Source: an uncultured Marinilabiliaceae bacterium
Lineage (GTDB): Bacteria > Bacteroidota > Bacteroidia > Bacteroidales > Marinilabiliaceae
NCBI GenBank assembly: GCA_905235955.1
Contig: CAJONN010000143.1
Span: 1-5,111, forward strand
Length of the DNA: 5,111 bases
Direction: 5' to 3'
Position 1 is the first letter of the stretch. Every line of letters starts with the position of its first letter. Position numbers and translations under genes: made by a program. Under the pieces are notes generated by a model. That model was not told the origin of the DNA. It saw nothing but the letters and a program-made list of their open reading frames with translations, and did not search any database. This document shows positions 1-5,111 of the stretch, piece after piece.

Positions 1-44
1 GTTGCAGCCATCAGTGCGAAGGCTAAGAATTTTTTTAGTTTCAT
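1..44 (-). CDS. Start of an exported protein, third gene of the SusCD operon (partial, runs off the window)
   Basis: Only the first 14 complete codons are present; they read MKLKKFLAFALMAA. Two basic clusters (K2, K4-K5) followed by a run of Leu, Phe, Ala and Met are the n- and h-regions of a signal peptide, so the product is probably exported. The cleavage site or lipobox lies outside the window. The ATG (44-42) is preceded by an AT-rich 51-nt gap after the susD stop, with no terminator, so co-transcription is likely. Its first ten bases, ATGAAACTAA, match those of the preferred susD start. Genes in this position in polysaccharide-utilisation loci usually encode SusE/SusF-like or other surface glycan-binding lipoproteins, or secreted hydrolases. 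Which of these it is cannot be told from 14 residues. Confidence 0.72.
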   Translation of the reverse strand, partial: MKLKKFLAFALMAA

Positions 45-95
45 AAGATATTGATTTAAATTGGTTAATTAATTGATTCGATATATTTTATGTGG
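45..95 (-). other. AT-rich intergenic gap between susD and the next gene
   Basis: These 51 nt separate the susD stop from the third gene's ATG. They are very AT-rich and include short self-complementary runs (TTAATTAA at 65-72), but no GC-rich stem with a T-tract, so no intrinsic terminator is visible. No element matching the Bacteroides -7 consensus TAnnTTTG is seen on the minus strand. The gap is best read as an operon-internal spacer. Confidence 0.55.
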
Positions 96-1682
96 TTAAT
101 ATCCGGGGTTTTGTGTCATGGCTGGGTTGAGGTCGAGCTCTATTGTTGGGATTGGGAAGAGTTCGTGCTTGCCTTCAACAAAGGTGGCCATCTGTGCGCG
201 TGCTTCGTCGGTTTCGGTAGCTGCGTATGCGTCCATCACTTGCTTTGCTACGCCCCAACGGCAGAGATCGAACCAGCGGTGTCCTTCCATTGCAAGTTCA
301 ACACGGCGCTCGTGTCGGATGGCGGTGCGAAGGTCAGGAGTGATGGTTTCGCCATTTATTTTGATGGTGTATCCGGGGTAGCTGCTTAGTCCTACACGGC
401 TGCGCACCTCGTTGAGTGCATCGGTAGCATCGTCGTTTTTACCTAATGCTTCGCAAGCCTCGGCATACATGAGCAGTACGTCAGAATAGCGAATTTGTCG
501 GTTGTTCATTGGGCTACGCGTTTGGTGTGTAAGTTTGTAGCTTACGGCAGTACCTTCGTCGTTGTAGAGACCATATTTTTTGTTTATGTATCGGTTGCCG
601 AGATAAATCTCTTGTGCCTGATTATCAATTTGTTCGTCGGTAGGGTTGAGTATGGTTATGTCGCGGCGAGGGTCGCCTTCTTCAAACTCGTCGAAGAGAT
701 TTTGAGTAGGCTTGTTGAATCCCCAACCAGCATCGCCAAAGGCTGCGCTACGGCTACGAATAAGTATGGTAGTGAATGTGCCACGTGTGAAGCCCATGCC
801 TTCGCCATAGTCTGATGTAGGATCTTCAGTATATTGTATTTCGAAGATGCTTTCATGTTTGTTTTCACCTTCGAGTGTAAAGTTGTCGGCATAGTTGTCG
901 CAGAGCGAATATTCATCACTGTCTATCAGTCGGTCGCCCCATTTTTTTGCCTCGGCATAGTCATGAGTGTAGAGGTTGACCTTTAGGAGCATAGCTTGTG
1001 CAGCGCCTTTGGTAGCTCTGCCATAGTCGGTAGTAGCTTGCTGGCTTTTGAGTGGCAAATAGGCTACGGCTTGTTGCAAGTCGTCTTTGATGAAGTCGTA
1101 TATTTCATCGGCAGTGGCGCGAGGTTGTTCCCATTTGGCGTCGTCATCGTCAACAAAGTCAACCAATGGCACACCGCCAAAGATGCGAACAAGGCGGAAA
1201 TAGTAGTAGGCACGTAGGAATTGGGCTTCGGCAACAAGTTGTTTTTGTGTGTCGGCATCAAAATCATCGGTAATGTGCATTGCCGAAATTTGCTCTATAG
1301 CCAAATTGGTACGCCCAATGCCTTGATATTGAGCCCGATAGAAGTCGAGCAGGAAAGTGCTATTAGGCATTGTTTTCCAGTTTTCCATATCGTAAACATC
1401 AGCCATGTCGTTGGTATTTTGTCCACCTTTTATAGCGTCATCGCTCACCACATCGCCAATAAACCATTCGGAGAAGAAGGTGTTGGCATATTCCCACATG
1501 AGTGGTGCATAGGCTCCGATGACTATCTGTTGTGCGTTTTCGGCATCGCTAAAGAAGTCGTCGAGTTTAGATACACCGGGTGCAGGTTCGGTTAGCCAAT
1601 TATCATCGCACGATGGCAACGTAGGACTCAGCAGTGCGAGTGTGCCTATCAATGTTGCGTATTGTTTATATGTTAGTTTCAT
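96..1682 (-). CDS. SusD/RagB-family nutrient-binding outer-membrane lipoprotein
   Basis: This is the surface lid and binding partner of the SusC transporter just upstream; it captures an oligosaccharide or similar ligand and closes over the barrel. From the chosen Met it has 528 residues, a normal family length, and is intact. The signal peptide ends in a lipobox LPSC, with the lipidated Cys at residue 25, followed by D-D; acidic residues there act as a surface-export signal in Bacteroidota. SusD hallmarks follow in order: an N-terminal helical block with NLAIEQI (126-132), EAQFLRAYYYFRLVRIFGG (152-170), TPR-like helices around GRATKGAAQAMLLKVNLY (221-238) and IRYSDVLLMYAEA (397-409), then HERRVELAMEGHRWFDLCRW (457-476) and the C-terminal end FPIPTIELDLNPAMTQNPGY. 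These correspond to the SusD-like N-terminal and SusD_RagB C-terminal domains. An in-frame ATG nine bases upstream (1691) also has an A-rich leader and would add MHT; ATGAAA at 1682 gives the more typical signal peptide. The ligand cannot be deduced. Confidence 0.97.
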   Translation of the reverse strand: MKLTYKQYATLIGTLALLSPTLPSCDDNWLTEPAPGVSKLDDFFSDAENAQQIVIGAYAPLMWEYANTFFSEWFIGDVVSDDAIKGGQNTNDMADVYDMENWKTMPNSTFLLDFYRAQYQGIGRTNLAIEQISAMHITDDFDADTQKQLVAEAQFLRAYYYFRLVRIFGGVPLVDFVDDDDAKWEQPRATADEIYDFIKDDLQQAVAYLPLKSQQATTDYGRATKGAAQAMLLKVNLYTHDYAEAKKWGDRLIDSDEYSLCDNYADNFTLEGENKHESIFEIQYTEDPTSDYGEGMGFTRGTFTTILIRSRSAAFGDAGWGFNKPTQNLFDEFEEGDPRRDITILNPTDEQIDNQAQEIYLGNRYINKKYGLYNDEGTAVSYKLTHQTRSPMNNRQIRYSDVLLMYAEACEALGKNDDATDALNEVRSRVGLSSYPGYTIKINGETITPDLRTAIRHERRVELAMEGHRWFDLCRWGVAKQVMDAYAATETDEARAQMATFVEGKHELFPIPTIELDLNPAMTQNPGY

Positions 1683-1709
1683 GGTATGCATTTTTGTGTT
1701 TATATTGTG
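1683..1709 (-). other. Short susC-susD intergenic gap
   Basis: The 27 nt between the susC TAA and the preferred susD ATG contain no hairpin or promoter-like element. They are A-rich on the coding strand (AACACAAAA just before the alternative ATG at 1691), which is the usual form of translation-initiation region in Bacteroidota, where Shine-Dalgarno pairing is weak. The spacing supports a single susC-susD transcript. Confidence 0.7.
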
Positions 1710-4700
1710 TTAGAGGGTCATATTCAAACCGAAAGTTATTGTTCGGCTTTGCGGATAGTTGCCATAGTCGACTCCGCCACCAACTTCGGGGTCGTATCCG
1801 GTGTAGTCAGTGATGGTAAACACATTGGTAGCAGCAGCATAGATGCGCAGTTTTTGTATATACCATTTTTGTGTTAATGCCTTAGGCACTGTGTAGCCAA
1901 GTTGAATATTTTTAAGGCGCAGATACGAACCATCTTCAATAAGTCGGTCGTTGTTGTATTTGTTGCTACTTGCACCGAGTGGGTTAGGTATTGTACCTTG
2001 TCGGTTTTCGTATTTTTCTGGGTCGATGCCATATTTTGATACCATGTTGACTTTGATGGCGTCAGAATATCCTACCCAAACGTTGCGCATTTCAGTAGAG
2101 AGTGTGCATTGGTCGCCAGCGCCCTCAGTGCGTTCACGCAGTGCATTGTATATTTTGTTGCCTTGCACGCCTTGGAAGAAGAGCTGGAGGTCGAATCCTT
2201 TCCATTCAGCGCCCAAATTGAGTCCGTAAGTGAATTTGGGGAACGGATTGCCGAGGTCGGTACGGTCGTCTTCTTCAATTTCGCCATTGTTGTTGCGGTC
2301 GGCAAAGCGAGCATCGCCAGCATGCACTGGTATTGTTTTGGCTGTATAAGAGTTTAAGTGTGCAAGTGCTTCAGCATCAGTTTGGTATATGCCTTGATAC
2401 TGATAACCCCAGAAGGTATTGAGTGCCAAGCCTTCGTTGCTCACAGTTCGGTCGCCCCATAGAGGCTGACCGCCATTGAGTTCTTTGAGTTTGTTTTTGA
2501 TTACAGAGGCATTAGCACCAATGTTGTATTGCACGCTACCAATGCTGTTGGCATAGTCTAATTGCACCTCTAAGCCAGTATTTTGCAGTGTACCAACATT
2601 TACGAGCGATGAATAGCGGTTGCCCACATGTGCAGGTGCATCAACGTAGAGCAGTGCATCTTTAGTTTTTCGCAAGAACCAATCGACAGAGCCGTTGAGG
2701 TGTCCGCCAAGAACTCCGAAGTCGATGCCGGCGTTCCACTGTTCGTTGGTTTCCCATTTACCATTTTGGTTGACAAGTGTAAGCACTGCAGCGCCCGGCT
2801 GTATATTTTCAGCAGTGTTGCCAAGTCCGGTTGGATAACTTACGAATGTTGGACCTGATGTAAACACTGTTTGTGTAAATGCATTATCGCCAATTTTGTC
2901 GTTACCAACGCGTCCCCAACCGAGGCGAAGTTTCAAGTTGTCGAAAACATTGTTGCCATGCATCCACTCCTCTTGTGATATGCGCCAAGCAAGTGCCGTT
3001 GATGGGAAGTAGCCCCAAGTGTTGTTAGGAAATTTGCTACTACCATCGGCGCGGAAGTTGATGGTGATGAGGTATTTAGAGTCGTAGGCATAGTGCAAAC
3101 GACCTAAGAACGACAATCTACGACTTCTGCTCACAGCATCGCCAGCTTCGGTGCGGTCTTCGGTGCTTTTGTTCAGATACCAGTTGTTGCTATCATAGTC
3201 GTTGATAACACTTGCACCCGAGCCACCAATGTTGTAGTAGTTGTACTCTTCAAGAGTCTGACCCAGCATAATGTTAAAGCTGTTTCTGCCCAAATCTTTT
3301 GCATACGAGAGTGTAGTCTCTTCGCCAAATGTAACAGCTCTGTTCATCGAGCTCGATATGTAGTTTTTATCAGCTTTGTCATAGTCGCTATGCAGATACT
3401 TCTCTTTGAAGTTGCGAGTGCGGTTGTAGTTGACGTCTACCGAAACTAATGTCTTCCATATCAAGCCTTTGACAGGATTTATCTCAACATTCACATCGCC
3501 CACAATGCGCTCATCTTTCGACGATGGGTGGCTATGCTCAACCATAGAAATTGGGTTGACTACATTTTTGAAGTTGGTTGATGCAGCAATGGCATTGCTC
3601 AAATCACGTTTACCATCGGCCGAAACCATATCATCAGGGTAGTGCACAGGGTCCCATGGTGCCATGGCCAATGCAGCCGAAATTACTGAAGCGCCCGGAC
3701 TACTACTATTGTTCATTGCATTGCGCCCCTTCGATGAGGCAAAACTTACGTGTTCGCCCACTTTGAGCCAATCTTTTATTTTGTAGTCGCTATTGATGCG
3801 AATAGTAAACCTATTGAAATCGCTTCCGATGATTGTACCTTCTTGGTTGAAGTAGTTGAACGAAATGGCATAATGTCCTTTATCATTAGCACCATCGGTT
3901 GATATTGAGTAGCTCTGTATGATAGCGTTGCTCTGGAAAACTTCATCTTGCCAATCAGTGTCGACACTTGAGTAGTCGAATCCGTCAGGATATTTATCTG
4001 ACATTGGGCGCGGAGCGTATGCACTCTTGCCAATGTTGTATGTAGCCATCCAATCGTTGAAACTGTTTGATTCATAGTACGATAATTGAGATGCACCATT
4101 TTTCATTGCATCGATGCGAACTTTGGTTTGTGCCATCTCGTCGCGTCCCATAAGGTCGAGTTTGCGCCAACGATTCTGAATGCCCCAATAGCAATCAACG
4201 TTGATAGTACCATTGCCATTCGAGCCGTTTTTGGTGGTTACAAGTATTACGCCGTTAGCACCACGACTACCGTAAATAGCTGTTGCTGAGGCATCTTTCA
4301 GCACTTCAGTTGATGCTATATCGGTTGGCGAGAGGAATGATATATTGTCAGTTATAACGCCGTCGACAACATATATTGGCGCACTATTGCCCACAACTGA
4401 GCCAATACCACGTATGCGCACCTCGGCAGCTGCTCCCGGCTGACCAGAATTAGCATTGACAGTAACACCAGCCGCCCGACCTTGCAGAGCTTGGTCGAGT
4501 CCTGACGCAGGTGTTTTCTTGAGCTGATCGGCTTTGATTGAAGAGACGGCACCTGTCAGGTCGCTCTTTTTCATTGTGCCATAACCAACTGCTATAACTT
4601 CATCGAGTAGCATATTGTCGGTCTCCATCTGAACATCGTAAGTTTTTTCGGCACCAATCACAATCTCCATATTCTTGTAGTTGATGCATGAAACAACAAT

Positions 4701-4925
4701 AGTATTGCCCTCAGAAGCTTTTATATTGTAATTTCCGTCGAAATCAGATATCGTACCAATGGTTGTTCCCTTTACCATGATGTTGGCAAATGGTAGTGGT
4801 TCGCCATTTTCATCAGTAATTTTGCCACTAATGGTCTGACCCAATGCATCTATACAAAACACTGAGAGCCAAAGCAGCAACAACACCATTAGTGTCCGAT
4901 TCTGACTATAATTCACTGTCTTCAT
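1710..4925 (-). CDS. SusC/RagA-family TonB-dependent outer-membrane transporter
   Basis: This is the barrel of a SusCD importer, moving ligand into the periplasm with TonB-ExbBD energy. From the chosen start it has 1071 residues, a usual family size. Residues 1-29 are a signal peptide (leucine-rich core, likely cut at ALG|Q). Residues 32-100 form the carboxypeptidase-regulatory-like beta-sandwich (ISGKITDENGEPLPFANI, then GTISDFDGNYNI). The conserved linker VGYGTMKKSDLTGAV lies at 113-127. The plug runs to about 234 with RIRGIGSV (170-177), PIYVVDGV (183-190) and EVLKDASATAIYGSRGA (207-223). The rest is barrel, including an acidic loop DRNNNGEIEEDD near 880 that resembles a calcium-binding loop, and the C-terminal signature with SYLRLKN (from 1000) and GYDPEV (1043-1048). 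No STN domain precedes the beta-sandwich. The final residue is Leu where many barrels end in an aromatic. The frame is open from an earlier ATG at 4988, but that adds 21 very basic residues before the signal peptide, so 4925 is preferred. susD follows after 27 nt. Confidence 0.97.
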   Translation of the reverse strand: MKTVNYSQNRTLMVLLLLWLSVFCIDALGQTISGKITDENGEPLPFANIMVKGTTIGTISDFDGNYNIKASEGNTIVVSCINYKNMEIVIGAEKTYDVQMETDNMLLDEVIAVGYGTMKKSDLTGAVSSIKADQLKKTPASGLDQALQGRAAGVTVNANSGQPGAAAEVRIRGIGSVVGNSAPIYVVDGVITDNISFLSPTDIASTEVLKDASATAIYGSRGANGVILVTTKNGSNGNGTINVDCYWGIQNRWRKLDLMGRDEMAQTKVRIDAMKNGASQLSYYESNSFNDWMATYNIGKSAYAPRPMSDKYPDGFDYSSVDTDWQDEVFQSNAIIQSYSISTDGANDKGHYAISFNYFNQEGTIIGSDFNRFTIRINSDYKIKDWLKVGEHVSFASSKGRNAMNNSSSPGASVISAALAMAPWDPVHYPDDMVSADGKRDLSNAIAASTNFKNVVNPISMVEHSHPSSKDERIVGDVNVEINPVKGLIWKTLVSVDVNYNRTRNFKEKYLHSDYDKADKNYISSSMNRAVTFGEETTLSYAKDLGRNSFNIMLGQTLEEYNYYNIGGSGASVINDYDSNNWYLNKSTEDRTEAGDAVSRSRRLSFLGRLHYAYDSKYLITINFRADGSSKFPNNTWGYFPSTALAWRISQEEWMHGNNVFDNLKLRLGWGRVGNDKIGDNAFTQTVFTSGPTFVSYPTGLGNTAENIQPGAAVLTLVNQNGKWETNEQWNAGIDFGVLGGHLNGSVDWFLRKTKDALLYVDAPAHVGNRYSSLVNVGTLQNTGLEVQLDYANSIGSVQYNIGANASVIKNKLKELNGGQPLWGDRTVSNEGLALNTFWGYQYQGIYQTDAEALAHLNSYTAKTIPVHAGDARFADRNNNGEIEEDDRTDLGNPFPKFTYGLNLGAEWKGFDLQLFFQGVQGNKIYNALRERTEGAGDQCTLSTEMRNVWVGYSDAIKVNMVSKYGIDPEKYENRQGTIPNPLGASSNKYNNDRLIEDGSYLRLKNIQLGYTVPKALTQKWYIQKLRIYAAATNVFTITDYTGYDPEVGGGVDYGNYPQSRTITFGLNMTL

Positions 4926-4966
4926 TTTTTGATTGATTGATATTTTTTGTTTCGATTGAAATTCAT
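4922..4966 (-). other. Possible 14-codon leader ORF overlapping the susC start
   Basis: On the minus strand an ATG at 4966 opens a short frame, MNFNRNKKYQSIKK, whose TGA stop (4924-4922) overlaps the preferred susC ATG in an ATGA. The ATG follows an A-rich stretch (GAGAAAAAAATCAAAC), which is a plausible initiation context here. Such an overlap is the classic geometry for translational coupling or a regulatory leader peptide. The peptide has no recognisable domain and is very Lys/Asn-rich, as any A-rich leader would give when translated, so it may be fortuitous. Confidence 0.25.
4924..4949 (-). repeat. Duplicated CAAAAAAT around an ATCA tandem just before the susC ATG
   Basis: On the minus strand the 8-mer CAAAAAAT occurs at 4949-4942 and 4931-4924, 18 bp apart; the second copy ends in the AT of the start codon. 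Between them is a short ATCA-type tandem (ATCAATCAAT). The block is unstructured and A-rich, the kind of leader that favours initiation in Bacteroidota, and it supports the 4925 start over the 4988 ATG. Confidence 0.45.
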
Positions 4967-4995
4967 GTTTGATTTTTTTCTCAAACATCCGAATG

Positions 4996-5003
4996 CAAAA
5001 ATG
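4996..5003 (-). promoter_or_regulatory. Candidate -7 promoter element for susC
   Basis: On the minus strand this reads CATTTTTG, five of the six fixed positions of the Bacteroides sigma-ABfr -7 consensus TAnnTTTG. Transcription would start close to 4990-4985, giving a leader of about 60-65 nt to the ATG at 4925. No TTTG is seen at the expected -33 position, where direct-repeat sequence lies instead. That would suit an activator-dependent promoter, but a one-mismatch match in AT-rich DNA is weak evidence. Confidence 0.28.
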
Positions 5004-5029
5004 ATAGACATTCTTAACACATAGACATT
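5004..5029 (-). repeat. Pair of 9-bp direct repeats, AATGTCTAT, 17 bp apart
   Basis: On the minus strand the exact 9-mer AATGTCTAT occurs at 5029-5021 and again at 5012-5004, separated by 8 bp (GTGTTAAG). The second copy abuts the candidate -7 element, so the pair covers the position where a -33 element would sit. That is the usual place for a transcription activator to touch RNA polymerase. The repeat is exact and visible; the operator role is an inference. Confidence 0.5.
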
Positions 5030-5035
5030 TTTTAC

Positions 5036-5085
5036 TACTACACCATTACACAACATATACTACACAGCTCATTTTCACTACTACA
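5036..5085 (-). repeat. Three phased TGTAGTA direct repeats at 22- and 21-bp spacing
   Basis: On the minus strand TGTAGTA occurs at 5085-5079, 5064-5058 and 5042-5036. Start-to-start distances are 21 and 22 bp, close to two helical turns, so all three lie on the same DNA face. The outer two copies extend to TGTAGTAGT and each is followed by an A-rich stretch. Direct repeats at this spacing are typical of AraC-type dimers and of some other regulators. The region is low in complexity, so chance is possible. Confidence 0.45.
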
Positions 5086-5111
5086 ACAAATACATAAACA
5101 CTTTATTATCA

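Larger units (their letters stand above)
4926..5111 (-). promoter_or_regulatory. Upstream regulatory region of the susCD operon
   Basis: No convincing gene lies in these 186 nt. The proximal part (4926-4990) is an A-rich leader. The distal part, up to the window edge, is rich in T and G on the coding strand and carries two families of short direct repeats (5004-5029 and 5036-5085). As the first part of an operon whose SusC lacks an STN domain, this is where a dedicated activator would be expected to bind. The outermost nine bases (5103-5111) read TGA-TAA-TAA on the minus strand; whether they end an upstream gene cannot be seen. Confidence 0.6.

Noticed and set aside
45..95. Possible terminator or hairpin between susD and the next gene.
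   Set aside because: Only short AT-only palindromes such as TTAATTAA; no stable GC-containing stem followed by a T-run.
90..1691. Several plus-strand open frames opposite susD, up to 124 codons (for example 1221-1595).
   Set aside because: They lie wholly antisense to a gene with clear family motifs throughout, show no recognisable domain and have no independent initiation context; they are frame shadows.
1710..4925. Short plus- and minus-strand alternative frames inside susC (60-107 codons).
   Set aside because: All overlap a continuous, motif-rich SusC frame, and none has a recognisable domain or upstream signal.
4921..5000. Promoter on the plus strand for an antisense RNA to the susC leader, as known for some Bacteroides PULs.
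   Set aside because: T-rich runs resemble TTTG and -7 elements, but no pair at correct spacing with TAnnTTTG was found.
5091..5103. TGTATTTG-like -7 element further upstream on the minus strand.
   Set aside because: It mismatches the consensus, its -33 partner would fall at or beyond the window edge, and it would give a leader over 150 nt; it is no better supported than the 4996-5003 candidate.
1..5111. Mobile element, tRNA/rRNA, CRISPR array or novel defence system.
   Set aside because: No transposase, terminal inverted repeats, cloverleaf-like sequence or spaced repeat array was seen; nearly all of the window is two family-typical genes.

Overview
The window carries one minus-strand operon segment from a member of the Bacteroidota, most likely a Bacteroidales-type gut or animal-associated bacterium. 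That placement rests on a canonical SusC/SusD pair, the lipoprotein signal followed by acidic residues, A-rich leaders without Shine-Dalgarno sequences, and intermediate GC with AT-rich gaps. The genus cannot be named from this sequence.

Read in the direction of transcription (high to low coordinates), the layout is as follows. (1) 4926-5111 is a non-coding upstream region. It holds two sets of short direct repeats, a weak promoter-like element, and a possible 14-codon leader ORF whose stop overlaps the susC start in an ATGA. (2) 1710-4925 is a complete SusC/RagA-family TonB-dependent outer-membrane transporter. (3) After a 27-nt gap, 96-1682 is a complete SusD/RagB-family surface lipoprotein. 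(4) After a 51-nt gap without a visible terminator, 1-44 is the start of a third gene on the same strand. It encodes the beginning of a signal peptide and runs off the window.

SusC and SusD form a lidded transporter: SusD captures an oligosaccharide (or, in some systems, a peptide) at the surface and closes over the SusC barrel, which imports it with TonB energy. The third, exported product is likely an accessory surface binding protein or secreted enzyme of the same utilisation locus. No degradative enzyme or regulator is inside the window, so the substrate cannot be assigned. SusC has no N-terminal STN signalling domain, which argues against ECF-sigma/anti-sigma control and for a DNA-binding activator. 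The repeats upstream of susC are candidate sites for one.

The protein-coding content is ordinary. The parts worth a second look are in the 186-nt upstream region. No RNA gene, mobile element or CRISPR array was seen.
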